The position numbers and the translations under genes are program-made. From Zancudomyces culisetae (lineage: Eukaryota > Kickxellomycota > Harpellomycetes > Harpellales > Legeriomycetaceae), in assembly GCA_001969505.1 (NCBI GenBank), contig LSSK01000734.1, positions 1 to 42,194 of the forward strand: DNA of 42,194 nt, given 5' to 3'. Shown piece after piece: positions 1 to 12,297 of this stretch; the first letter of the stretch is position 1, and each line of letters opens with the position of its first letter. A model generated the notes under the pieces. The model saw only the letters and a list, made by a program, of their open reading frames with translations, did not search any database and was not told where the DNA came from.

Positions 1-36
1 AAAAATCCTAAATCTTCGAAATTCATAGTAGCAAAG

Positions 37-1974
37 ATGGAAGAAAAAAAGAGAGAGCTATCTGACAGTGAGGAAAATGAGAATATAAAAAGAGTCAAAA
101 GTAAGTAACACGCAAAATGCGCTTTATTCAGAGTTATTATTCTTATTTTACTTTTTCTTATAACTTGTTTATCAAAGATACAAAATCCAGAGGGGAGAGG
201 TGCAGAGGTGTACCGATTCTATTGAGATATATTTCAGCTTAGTAGACTAGCTAACACATTATATAAAAAAATAGACGACGTAAAACACGATGAAAGAGAT
301 TTCATCAAGAAATTACCACGCGTCCAAAGATATTCAAAAAGTTATATGCATAGAGATGTCATTAGACAGGTAATAGTGACAAAGAAGGGAAAGATAATAA
401 CAAGCTCAAAGGATGGTCATATCAAGTTTTGGAAAAAGACAGCGGACGATATAGAGTTCGTAAAAGATTATAGGGCACATATTGGCGAGGTACATCGAAT
501 GCGTGAAAATATTGACGGTGGCTACTTGGCGAGTATATCACAGGATGACAAGACTGTAAAGATATTTGATATAGAGAATTATGATATGATGAACATCATA
601 AAACTGGATTACCAAGGAAGCAGTTTGGGCTGGGTCAAGCTGAAACGCCTCAACAAGTGGATATTGGTTGTAGGAGAAGAAGAAAGTGGTATAATACACA
701 AATATGAGATCGACGGGACAAAGGTGGGGGAGGAAAAGGGTATACACAGAACAACAATAAATAGTATCAGGTATAACAGCAAATACGATGTGGTTGTATC
801 ATGTGACAAAAAGGGTGGGATAGAGTATTGGAGTCTAGACGAGAAGATTAGAAAGGATTTGAGACTAGCAGGGATAAATTTTCAGTACAAGACACATACT
901 GATTTATATGAAATTCAAAAAAAGTCAGGAACAGGAGCGTACCAAATAGAATATTCTAATGATTTTGAAAAGTTCAGCATAACAGCCAGTGATGGGTTAA
1001 CTAGGGTTTTTGAAATGACCACAGGAAAGCTGATAAAAAGGTACGGCGGAGAAGAAGGCAAGGGTGAAATAACACTAGAGGAGATGGAATATGGTCGAAG
1101 ATTAGCGACAGAACGTGAACTATACAGAACAGAAGCAGTGGAGTACAGCAATGCAGTATTTGATCAGAGCGGCAAAATACTGTTATATGCTGGACTAGAG
1201 GGAATAACAGCTGTCGAATTGGAAACCGACCGTGTGGTTTCGGTTTATGGAGTAGACGAGATATTTCGGTTTGTAAACATTGGAATATGGCAAAACTATG
1301 TTTCAAAGAAGCCTAGATCGGTTGAAAGCAGGATACAGCAGATAGACCCAACAATTTTTACAACTGCATTTAAACAAGATCGTATTTATCTATTTAGCAA
1401 CACAGAAAACGAAGGCGAAAGGGATGTATTTAACGAAAAACCAAGTGCGGAGGTTTTGAGCTTATCAGTTCAAGAACAACAGCAACAACAGCAGCAACTG
1501 CTAAAATCGACTGAAGCAATAGTAAGGACTACTATGGGCGATATTCACCTGAAACTGTATCCTGAGCTTACACCAAAGACAGTTCACAACTTTTTGGCAT
1601 TAGCGTCGAAGGGGTATTACAATGGAACTATTTTTCATCGTGTAATTCGTGATTTCATGATCCAGGGTGGTGACCCAAGCGGTGATGGAACTGGCGGTGA
1701 GTCAGTTTATGGTGCGCAATTTGAGGACGAGTTTGTGGATAGTCTACGTCATGACAAACCGTTCACGTTTTCTATGGCCAATCGCGGACCAAATACCAAC
1801 GGATCTCAATTCTTTATTACTACTGTTCCAACTCCTTGGCTAGACAACAAACACACTATATTTGGACGTGCTGTTAGTGGTCTTGATGTTATCACCAAGA
1901 TTGAACACCTGAAAGTTGACAAGCTTGATCGTCCTTTCAAAGAAGTTTCTATTGTTAGCATTGACATTTCCTAA
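37..1974 (+). CDS. PPWD1: PPWD1-type WD40 + cyclophilin peptidyl-prolyl isomerase (spliceosomal)
   Basis: Two exons, 37-100 and 275-1974, encode 587 residues (human PPWD1 has 646). The intron (101-274) has a GTAAGT donor, a CTAAC branch site at 251-255 and a TAG acceptor; the phases agree. The amino half is a WD40 propeller with the family block SYMHRDVI near residue 37, DGHIKFWKK and ADPTI-like segments. A short poly-Gln linker follows, then a cyclophilin domain over roughly the last 150 residues. Active-site residues are present: FHRVIRDFMIQGGDP, GSQFFITT and WLDNKHTIFGR. In other organisms this family is found in catalytic spliceosomes in the nucleus. The frame is open from the first base of the window, so an upstream start cannot be excluded; the ATG at 37 gives an amino end like that of known members. 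It is tail to tail with the F-BAR gene, 84 bases apart. Confidence 0.95.
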
Positions 1975-2058
1975 TCATAAACACCATCTATAGACTTTTT
2001 TTTCGTTTAGTTATCTTTTATCCACTTTTCTTCTTCCTTCCCTCCCTTCTCATTTTTT

Positions 2059-4234
2059 TTATTTGCTCGGCTTTGTAAAGTTCGATGGAAACAGCCCACG
2101 TTTTCTTATAGCACCGCGATCCCCGTCAACTATTTCCCCTTCCCACCACCCGTCTTCGTTACGTCTATATACTGCTATCACATCACCTTCCCTCAATGAG
2201 ATTTCCCATTCTTCCTCAGCCTCGTAATCGAAAATGGCTTTTACATATCCCACAACTTGTTTCCCCTCTGTAAAGATCAGTGTCTGTCTTTTTTTTGTAG
2301 GTGGCTCTGTCTTTTCCTTTCTCAATCCTGGATTATCACCATCAATTCCATAGCTATTTAGTCTCTTTGTCATAAAAATCTGTTCTGAGTGCGGTGTGAT
2401 TTCCAATTCCTTTCTGCTTAAGTTTGCGAGGCTTTCTTTCAAACTTTTCAAGCTATAGTCACATCTACTCAGCCTATACTCCTTTATCTTGCTTTCTATT
2501 GTCTGTCTGAACTTTTTGCTTATTGGTGTTGGACTCTTTACCGCTATCTCCTCGCCCTTGCTATACGTCATATACTCTGTTATTGCAAGCTCTTCTGTTA
2601 TATTTTCAAACGTTTGCTCCATTCTACACTGTGTCTCCATTTCTTTGCCATTAACCTGCCTGATCATTGCGCTATAAGCCTTTGTGATATTTTTAATCAT
2701 TTCTACTCGCTTCTCCTCCATTATCTGTATTGAATCGCCTAGCGACATCCATCTTTTATTCCAGTTTTCTTTTGCATCTCTGAGTTCTTTAGTCATTTTC
2801 TCGACCCTTTCCTCGTTCATATGCGTCTTTTTGTTTAGTTTGTTGTATTTATATATATTCTATATTAACAACAACAACTTTTAGCTCATATTCACGAATA
2901 AAGTATAAAAAGTGTGTTATGTATTTGCGCCATATTCCACGCTTTACATTAAACATTAAACACATAATTATTCAGATATGTATGGTGTCCATTTAGACAA
3001 TACCTTGCTACTTACTTTATCTCCGCTCACCTCGTGCGTATTTTCAAACCTCATTACAAATCTTTCCATTTTTTTCACAACATCGTCCCTTTTCTTTATC
3101 GCCTAGTTGAAAATATATTGTAAAGAAGGTTCAGCAAATATTACTCATAATAGATACACGTGTTACTAGTTTACTCGTGATTTTCCTATATATATCAAGT
3201 TTGCTCATAAAGATAGCCCCTTACACTTATTAGTTTTTTCTCCATTTTATCGATCCTGTACCTATTTCTGGATATTTCTTCGTGACTCTAAATTATAATT
3301 AAAGTTGATGTCGTTTATAACCATAACCATTCTTTTGATTGTACTTAAACCTACTCAAGTGTTTTTTTTTTGAGATCTGTCTTAAAATAAAAAGAGAATT
3401 GCTTACAAGTTGGTAGAGTTTATCCATAAACTGAATATATGTTTTCAGCGGCTCTATTAACTCTCTACACATGTTGCCTGCCAAGTTTATATGTTCAAGT
3501 CCTGTGCTCTCCATCCCCCTGTCAAACTCATTGAATGCTCTATTCATAGTTCTAATTGTATTCAATTCATCAGATTAGTTTTCTACTTTAAAACTTTTAT
3601 CTCCAAGTGCATACATCGTTACAATTACATTTTATGATGTAACAATATATCATTTACCCTACTTCCAATTCCCCCATCTCGTACTTTGACAACCTGATCA
3701 GCATTTTACCATAAGCTTTTTCATATTTTACTCTATCAAATGTTTGCCGGTTGTTAGATATAGATACTGTCTTTACTAAAAATGAAACGGTAGAACTCGA
3801 CTGCTCTAATTACATATTGCTTTCAAAGTATTGTTGTTAATACTAGTTCTTGCACCCTGGAATTACCTTGCTTGTATAACCTCTTTTATTTTTACACACG
3901 TATTTGTCCCGCATACAATTTTGTTTAACAATGCATTTGTAGCATTTTCGTTTGTGCACTATAGATTGTTTATGGTAAAGATTAAAGCACGACGACAAGT
4001 TTTATCATATCATATCATATCATAAATAGCTAATAAAAACAGAACAGAAGAGATGGTCAAAACACTATCATGTTCTACAATGAATATCTGAAGATAGATT
4101 ACCTGGTATGTATCGGAAAAGTATATACTAGATTTGATTTTATCCCTTTCAACTATCACTGGTACTATGTTATTCAAATCCTTTTTCAGTTTGCTGCTCG
4201 TCCGCTTTATGTAGGCTATTTTCACTATGTCCAT
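2059..4234 (-). CDS. F-BAR and SH3 domain protein (Hof1/Cdc15/Imp2 or PSTPIP-like)
   Basis: Six exons by hand: 4234-4103, 3800-3658, 3551-3407, 3287-3225, 3102-3016 and 2826-2059, all in phase, giving 445 residues. Exon 2 encodes the FCH-like segment YEKAYGKMLIRLSKYE and ends in VG, continuing across the splice as GTMNRAFNEFDRGMES, then the helix HINLAGNMCRELIEPLKTY. These match the F-BAR pattern GTL..A(W/F)...H..LA. The last exon holds the final F-BAR helices (NWNKRWMSLGDSIQIMEEKR) and, at the carboxy end, an SH3 domain (ALYDY-like AIFDYEAEEEWEISL, then DGWWEGE and GLFPSNF). F-BAR/SH3 proteins bend membrane and recruit actin nucleators at the division site or at endocytic patches. The first exon (4234-4103) is the weakest part: it resembles F-BAR only loosely and the true start may differ. 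An (ATATC)n run lies in intron 1. Confidence 0.85.
4004..4024. repeat. (ATATC)n microsatellite in an intron
   Basis: About four tandem copies of a five-base unit, within the first proposed intron of the F-BAR/SH3 gene. Confidence 0.8.
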
Positions 4235-5627
4235 TTTGTATCTCTGTAACTCCTTTCAGTTACCCTGATTTTGTACTTAGTACTGTATATAGTATTTACA
4301 AGTATTCTACGTTTGTTGAAGAGGTGTGTACTGGGTATATAAAAATAGTATTAATGGATTTATAAAATCTCCAGAGACGTATCTGTATATTAGAATAGTA
4401 GTATATATTTTTAACAATCTTTAAACTAGAAAGCTCGGGTATACATTAGTATCCATTAACCCCATTACCCATATTACCCACCAATGCGTTAATAGTCTAG
4501 AGCAAAGGAGTTATATTGAATTATTTATATATTATAAATTAGCGACATGTTCTGGCCCCACTATGTGCAAAAAAAACACAAAACCAAACATACGAATTAT
4601 TTATTACAGTTAAATATTGGTTACTGACTACTATGAACCGCCGAAAAATTCACAAACGGTATTTTACGAGTTACCTATCTCCCCTTCTTTACACCTACGC
4701 CTACACCTACTCTTTCTACTATTTACGCTACTAGTGCTTTTCTTCAAAACAACAAATAAACGCAAACTCACGAGTATACAACCTTTCTGAGTTGATTATA
4801 CAAAAAAAGAACTAGAAACTCACAAGCCAATACCAAAAGCATTTCCACATTGTGCTGAACCTATTGAGCTACTTCTCTTTTTTTACACCCCCCCCTTTTT
4901 TTCTATCTTAATAATTCTTCATCAATAATAGGAGAAAAAACTAGGGGTCAAAAATCCAATAGCAGGCCCCGATATTATGAAAAGGTGTATTCTTGTGTGC
5001 ATTGATATTACACCACCCTACCATACAGTATAATAAGCTGGTTTTATTTTACTATCTTACATCACTGACTTGACTTGTATCCAGGTATTGGGCGTGCTTG
5101 GCATTCCCCCCTCCCGTATTTCGCATATTTGATTGTACAAAAATATTGTTTTAGATTGGTAATTATCTAAAACAGCTATGAAATGACCCAGGTTTGTATG
5201 AAAGTGATTTATATTATACAGCTACCAAAAACCTCACAAGAGGTTCTGTTTACAAGTTCTATAAAAAAAATTAAACATGAAGAAACCACGAGAAAATATT
5301 AGCTAGAAACTTTGGTGAAATGAAACCTATTCTCAAAAATTACTCTAACGATGTGAAAAAGAAGACGTACAGCATAAGACATGAGATGTACTGCGTGAAT
5401 GGTTTTAGGGCAGTAAGATAGGTGTTGTACTCGTATAAATGTAAATGTGTAGATAAAAAGAATGTTCTATCAGAAGAGTACGCATAGTTTAGCATAAAAC
5501 CAAGCAGGTGTAGTATAAAACAATTCTTGTGGAAAAGAGCATAAACCCTCTTCCTCACAGCACAAGCAGGTAAGGAGAAAAACAGAAAGAGATTGCATTG
5601 GACAATTCTTCAGTTTTGGCCACTTGT
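4235..5627. other. Intergenic spacer, no gene seen
   Basis: AT-rich spacer between the F-BAR gene start and the end of the DEAH-like gene. Only short unconvincing open frames occur (for example 5340-5558 on the minus strand, hydrophobic and without a recognisable domain). A run of eight C lies at 4888-4895 and a short imperfect ACACCTACGCCT repeat near 4692. It should contain the F-BAR promoter. Confidence 0.6.
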
Positions 5628-8377
5628 CTAAAGCTTGAATTTTGTAGGCCTGTATTAATTCAGTACATGAAAGAAAAAGTGGTTAATTAGCAAAACAGCG
5701 ATAATAATAGCTAAATAAATCATGTTAAAACTTACAATATCTGAACAAGCCAGTCTGGATCAATCTCGGAAACAAATCTTATAAACGGTTTTGTAGTTTG
5801 AATCGCTATTAAGAAACAAATAAAATTACGGGTGAGGGGGAGTTAATATGGTTTTTCGCGCTCAAAAATATAAACAGATAGATGTATCTAAATCAGATTT
5901 ATACCCATTGCAATAATTACCTTGTGAATACAATACGTATTTGGGAGCAAATTTAAATAGTGCGGATGAAGGATGAATGTGACACACTCTAGACGAATTG
6001 ATATTTTTATAAGAGCCATCAGAAAGCAGTTCAGCAATATTGTTGCAAAAGGTGCGAATTAAAAGCTTCCGAATAACTACCGTCTTGGATATATTTCCGT
6101 GTTGAATGTTGGTTTTTGACAAGGGGTAAAGAGCGGAGACGATGCGGGCTATTTTGTAACGTAAAACATGAACCATGTGTAGCGATGAATAGCTCAGATT
6201 GTTCTTTGAACACCACAACTCGATGTTTGACGAGTTTTTTGAGTATGCGTTGTAATAGGCATCATATATGTTGAGGAATGTTATATGGTCACCCTCAAGC
6301 GCAAGGAACTTGTTTCTAGAGTCCGAAAAATTGTCCAAAAACAGCTCGTTATTCCTCGCAACAAACAGCATCGAACATATTGTGATAATCTCGGGCCCGA
6401 CAAACTCAAGCTCTGAGGAAGGCTGATTATATGCCAGCACGATTAAATTGTTTAGAATAGGATCTAGTGGTAGGGTCACAAGTATTGGGTAAAGATCTAA
6501 CTGGGTAGGAGAGAGTGGGTCTAGGGAAATCAAACCCATTTCGTATAGATTTTGATATACAAAGGCCATTAGTTCTTTGTTTGATATAGGTATACAATCC
6601 ACCAAACTCTTGGTTATGGCTATTGCCGCCAAAACGCTTTTAAATACCCCAACTCTATCCTCTGTGCTGAAATGGTTTGATTCGTTGTCCAGTAGCTGTG
6701 TTGTATACAGTCGGTAGCATTTACCTGTATACTCCTTTTGTCGAGCAAAGCTAGAACGGTGGTCTGCTATTTTCTTTGATATAAAGCCTACCTCCACAAC
6801 CTCGGTATCTGTTTCATAGTGATATTTTCTAGTTTTTTGTAATCCAGTATCAATCACATGTCGAACACCTTCAATCTTTTCTGACAGAGCTGTACTACAC
6901 AGGATAATCTTTCTGGTTTTGTATTTTGATTCTCTGTATACTTTTTGAAGTTCTTCATGCTGAGAACCCGTGCAAAGTTGGTATATTTCGTTTTTGTATC
7001 TAAATTGCGTAAGATTTAATCAGTACGATTACTAGAGCCTTGAAGGAAAAAAAAATTCTTACGATGGTATCATCCATAATATCCAGATAATTGCAAATGT
7101 TGTTTTTATTTGAACTCTTACCTTGAGGGTATGTTTTCCAATTTGAATGCAAGTGTCTCAACATCACTTCTTTCTGGTAGAAATATTAAAACATCTCCAT
7201 CCTCCTACTCAGATACAAATATAGATACCCGGCTTACAGTAGGCTGTATTCGCACAATCAGAAGAAAAAAAGGTTATTCAACTTACATTTCCAATTTTGA
7301 TGACAGTGGATAAGGCCTCTTCTAGATAATCCTTTGTGGGTATGCTTAGATATAATGTATCAATATCTTTGTAGTTTATACTTAAATTTAGAACTCCACA
7401 TCCAAAAAACATATCCAACTCTGAAAAGCCAGCTACGTACTCGACCGAATCAACAAGAAGTATTACTTTTAATAACGGATTTTTGATCTGAATTCTATTT
7501 AGAATACCTAAAGATTATATACTTTGCATCTCTACTATTTAATTAATTGTGAATAGAGCGTACCCTTTCAGCAACCGCAGTAGAATTCCAAGTTCACTAC
7601 ATTGGAAATCAAAATCTTCAATAATTATAATTGAACACTCGTTCACCATATCCATATCCATCATTTCACCCAAAAAGCATTCAGTTGAGTAGAATACAAT
7701 CCTGTTTTTTGTAATCTCAACTGTGTCTTCTACCAGAGTCTTGTGTCCCACTAGCGAGTGACCAAACGCACTACATTCTGTATCTATAGCTTTACTCAAC
7801 GCCTTTATTTTCGTTTTGTTTCCCTATAAGCATAAGATAATCGTTAAGTTTGTATTTTTAGGTGTATGTTAACTATTTAGAGTTAATATTCGATATATCA
7901 GATAAAGACGCACTTTTATTATAGCCATTTTCTCATTTGTAGAATACCGGGTCTCGAAAATACACATTACCAAACCTATGGTTGACAATCCCGAAATTTC
8001 TTGATTAATGCAGTCGTATTATCAAACCACTAGCATTATCTCATTTAATAGCAAAAGAGAATTATTCTAAAAAAAGAGTTAAAAAAAGAAAGAGAAAGAA
8101 AATGAGGGGGGGATTTCGAGTAATGGATTTGTGGTTACATTTTGTAAAATGGCTGCTTTGGTCTCCCTGAATCAGTAGGAGATTGGATTTTTCGATTGCA
8201 TAGTAAATGTTATCTCCTGTAAATAGCAAGTTTAAGGTTAATGGTACTTCAAAAAATATTGTATTATATTAAATTCTTACTTTTTTCCTCGATTGCAGAA
8301 TTTATATCATTCGCCAACTGTTGATTGAAACGAAACCTATCTAAATCGGCTTCAAGGCTTCCGTACTTTTCTTGCAT
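5628..8377 (-). CDS. DEAH-box helicase homologue with all ATPase motifs lost (pseudo-helicase)
   Basis: Nine exons join in frame: 8377-8281, 8216-8139, 7975-7914, 7823-7564, 7494-7287, 7204-7122, 6999-5921, 5805-5736 and 5649-5628, giving 652 residues. The co-linear order of a DEAH/RHA helicase is complete: RecA1, RecA2, winged helix/HA2 and the OB-fold end (HPSSALFKFAPKYVLYS, then TTKPFIRFVSEIDPDWL). Yet each catalytic motif is replaced: I GETGSGKT by GDQSSHFT (50-57), II DEAH by EDFD (148-151), III SAT by VDS (180-182), V TNIAETS by STALSEK (298-304), VI QRAGRAGR by HRSSFARQ (343-350). It should therefore neither bind nor hydrolyse NTP normally. It could be a structural partner in an RNP. 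The closest-looking families are the spliceosomal Prp2/16/22/43 type, but I cannot name the paralogue. The open frames and consistent splice phases argue against a dead pseudogene. The first ATG and the small third exon are the least certain parts. Confidence 0.87.
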
Positions 8378-9896
8378 CTTTGCTCTTTTGGTAAGAAGGA
8401 GAAACGGTATATGAGAAAATAAGAGGATAGAATGTGCTGTTATAGTGGTATTTCCCTTTTGTGTAAACCTTTGTTGAGCAAAGCTAAAGTAATTAAATCG
8501 AGAGGACTGTGTTTTTATTTGGTCTTCAAAGCCCAAGGTTTTTTTATTTTGGTAAATTTCTCATTTATACCCAGATCTGCAAACCTGCCCACAAAAAAAA
8601 ATCAACATTTTGCCACAAATCGCCAAATCGCGAATCTTTTTTGTTGCAGGTTATTTTCACAGTACTTGAATATTTGCGACTTTGGTACAAAGAATATTTA
8701 GATGGAGAATTATACACCACTACGCTGGTTATGTATAGTATAGGAAAGGAAAGAAACTTGATATCCGCCTAACTACCTAACTAAGTGTTGGAACGAACTT
8801 TGTCGTTTATAAACCAAAGTTATGTATTGGAATGGTCGGATAATTTAAGCAGCTTTTTGCTTTCTGCTAAAAGAACGTTCTCGACGCTCTCAGTAGTGGG
8901 GATATCGCTTTGCGAATTCTTTCAGTAGTTTAGTATTTTATAGTGGTTTACTTGTCTCAAAGATGATTGAGTGTCACTTTCGTATACAAATAAAAGCGAG
9001 AGAGGTGGATAGTAGAAGTGACAAATGAGAACAGACAGTTGTTAATGAGGATATTTAATTACAAGTTACAAGTTCGCCAAGTCGTTATTTTTTGCTCTGT
9101 AGAAAAGAAAATGAACGGCAAAGCTATTAACCAATAACACTAATATAAAAAGAATTGGCTAAAGAGGAAAAGTTCAAAAAAGTAAAGTAACTGAAGCTCA
9201 AGATCTTGGCAATATTGATGAAAACAAATACAATTCCCAAGACCTTTATAAGGAAAGGTAAGTTGGTCTTGGAAATACGCTTGTAGAATAAATTGAGGAA
9301 TCTAGAAATAAATGCGGGGTATAGTGTAGGGGGCGATCACTTTTTCAAGTAATGGGGTCAAAAACTGTACAAATAGTAAAGCTCTAATACCATTAATTGA
9401 TAGACAAGACAAGTGTTTTGAGTAGTAAGATTTTCAGCTTCAAAATCAGCTAATAGAGAAGAATGCAAAAATAAAACGGGGCAGAAAACTATAGAAAGTA
9501 TAATGCAATAATATAAATTTAGAGGTATAGGGAATGAACGCTGTCGTCTTATTGGCCCGTTCTTTGTTGAAAATGAAAGGAAAATCCTCCATGCTCTTGT
9601 TTTACTACATAGCGGTTAAAACTCGAAAAAGTCAAAAGTAAAAGCTGAGTTATAAATATTGTACATGTGGAACAAACGAATAAAAAATCTCAAAGCAATG
9701 TTTATTTAACAAGGAAAAAATGCCCGCATTTTAAAAAACAGCAAATAAATAAAAGGGCACAAAAGTTCACAACGCACTCTTATCCGTTTAATAGGATATA
9801 AAGATACTTTTATCTAAATAAACACAACCTAGGTCAGCCAAATAACCAAAGCATAAAACCAAGAAACTAGATATTTGAAACAAAAGCTAAAATAGG
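8378..9896. other. Divergent intergenic spacer
   Basis: 1.5 kb between the start of the pseudo-helicase (minus) and VPS1 (plus), so it holds both promoters. Overlapping short plus-strand frames at 8432-8772 have no recognisable domain and are not called. No tRNA or repeat was found. Confidence 0.6.
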
Positions 9897-12109
9897 ATGA
9901 TGGATGAACAGCTAATCCAAAAGATTAATAAACTGCAAGATGCTTTTGCTACAGTTGGGCAAAATAACCCGATTGATTTACCGCAAATTGTAGTGATTGG
10001 AAGGTGAGTTTCAAAGACTTGATATTTAGATGTGGTTTTATGGTGTATTGTGCAGGAGTTGTTTGTGTACATATTTCAGCGTTTGGGTGATGGCTGTTAA
10101 CTTAAAATTAACAAATGTACATACATAAATATATCTATTAAAATAGTCAGAGTAGTGGAAAATCCTCGGTACTAGAGAACGTTGTCGGTAAAGATTTTTT
10201 GCCAAGAGGTACAGGTATAGTTACAAGAAGACCATTGGTATTACAGCTGGTCAATATCCCCAGAAAGGAAGAAGGAAACAAGGTACAAGAATGGGGAGAG
10301 TTTCTTCATATGCCAGGCAAAAAGATATATGATTTTGAGGAAATCAGACGCGAGATTGTGCGGGACACCGAGATAAAGACGGGGAAGAATGCGGGAATTT
10401 CACCACTACCAATAAATCTGTGTGTATACTCACCAAATGTGCTTACTTTGACACTTGTGGATTTGCCAGGGCTTACCAAGGTGCCAGTAGGGGACCAACC
10501 TAAGGATATCGAGCGACAAATACGAGAGATGATAATGAAGTATATTACACGACCAAATGCGATTATTCTAGCAGTAACGGCAGCAAATACCGATTTGGCT
10601 AATTCAGATGGGTTGAAATTGGCAAGAGAGGTAGATCCTGAAGGGCTCAGAACAATAGGTGTATTGACAAAGGTAGATCTTATGGACAAAGGAACCGATG
10701 TGATAGACATTCTGGCGGGGCGAGTGATCATGTTGAAGCTTGGATACGTTCCGGTAGTTAATAGGGGACAGAAGGATGTAGAGGCAAATAAAACCATTAA
10801 CGATGCGCTGGAACACGAGCGCAAGTTCTTTGAAATGCATCCGTCATACAGCAACAAGGCACAGTACTGTGGCACACCGTTCTTGGCGAGGAAACTGAAC
10901 ATGATTTTAAACCACCATATCAAGAACACACTACCAGAGATCAAAACCAAGATATCAACAAGTTTGGCAAAGTATGAGAACGAGTTGGAGCAACTGGGTG
11001 TTCCACTGGGTGAGCAACTTGGTGGGATGGCCAACACTATTTTGGCGATTATCACTGAGTTTTGTAACGACTTTTGCCTGGTACTTGATGGACAATCAAA
11101 AGATATTTCCAGCTATGAACTGAGTGGAGGAGCCAGAATAAGTTTTGTATTCCACGAACTGTTTTGCAATGGAATTAAGTCGATTGACCCGCTGTCACAA
11201 GTTAAAGACTCGGATATCCGAACAATTCTGTACAACTCGTCAGGATCAACACCAGCGCTGTTTGTAGCAACAAGCGCGTTTGAAGTTCTAGTCAAGAAGC
11301 AAGTCAGGCGACTAGAGGATCCAAGTCTTAAGTGTGTGAGTCTTGTGTATGAGGAGCTGGTGCGTATATGTACGAGTTTGCTGGCAAGACCATCATTTAA
11401 ACGGTTCCCCCAGTTGAGAGATGCCTTTTACTCTGTTGTGATTTTGTTTTTGAAAGCAGCTATTATTCCAACAAACAAAATCGTATCCGACTTGATAAAT
11501 ATGGAGCAAAACTATATTAACACTGCCCATCCCGACTTTATAAGCGGCCAGCAAGCCCTGAATATTGTTGCCGAACGCAACAGCATGCCGTCCAGCATGG
11601 CCTCACGACTGACTCTTGATGGTGGAAGACCCAGCTCTGGAGGCCAACGGGGTCCCCAGCTTATTGGTAATTCGCCAGCGTCTCAGGACCGTAATGCGGC
11701 CTTGGATGCCGAAATGAATCTCCCCAAGGAAGATGGCATCTTTGGGTCATTTTTCAGCTCCAAGAACAAGCGACCAACCATTATGGACCCACCAACATCT
11801 GTGTTGAAGGCATCAGGGGCACTATCTGAGCGCGAGCAAATGGAAACCGATGTGATCAAACTATTGATTCAATCATACTACAATATTGTGAAGCGCACAA
11901 TCATTGATATGGTGCCCAAGGCAATAATGCTCAAGTTGGTGACCTTTGCGCGCGATGGGCTTCAGAAGGAGCTGTTGAAGGAGTTGTATAACTCCGAAGC
12001 GTTGAATGATTTGTTGAAGGAAAGTGACGCAACTGTCCAGAGAAGGAATGAGTGTAGAAAAATAATAGAGGCGTTGCACAAGGCTGAACAGGTGGTCAAT
12101 TCGGTTTAG
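9897..12109 (+). CDS. VPS1: Vps1-type dynamin-related GTPase
   Basis: Two exons, 9897-10003 and 10147-12109, encode 689 residues (yeast Vps1 has 704). The intron splits the P-loop: exon 1 ends ...IVVIG plus AG, exon 2 restores S then QSSGKSS. G motifs: P-loop GSQSSGKS at 35-42, switch threonines in [14 protein letters not shown] at 141-144 and TKVD at 210-213. The middle/stalk region is followed by a variable Ser/Pro-rich insert ([23 protein letters not shown]) and a carboxy GTPase effector domain. There is no PH or Pro-rich tail, as in Vps1/DRP1 proteins. The family assembles into collars that act in Golgi-to-vacuole sorting, endocytosis and peroxisome fission. Two ATG codons lie in tandem at 9897 and 9900; the first is used here. 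It converges on the secreted-protein gene 188 bases downstream. Confidence 0.96.
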
Positions 12110-12297
12110 TTTATTTAGTATATTTTGTTTTTATTGTTTTGTTTTTACTTTATTTGAATGCAGAATCTAATAGTAATAATTGATGCCAATAATCAACTCT
12201 TGACAGTATTGTTCATATTATGGAAGGGAAGATAGATTGTGGTTATATGGGGAAAAAAAAGAGAGACTAAGGAAAACTCTTGTAAGGAAGTAATGTT

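Noticed and set aside
5340-5558. 72-residue minus-strand frame in the spacer
   Set aside because: No start context, domain or splice partner that would tie it to a gene; typical chance frame in AT-rich DNA.
7987-8029. A minus-strand segment reading NTTALIKKF that resembles the GKTTQIPQ part of a P-loop
   Set aside because: Using it as an exon needs a phase mismatch on both sides and meets an in-frame TAG. The exon at 7975-7914 fits both phases and aligns residue for residue after motif I.
10306-11055. 249-residue open frame on the minus strand
   Set aside because: Antisense shadow of the conserved VPS1 coding exon; no domain of its own.
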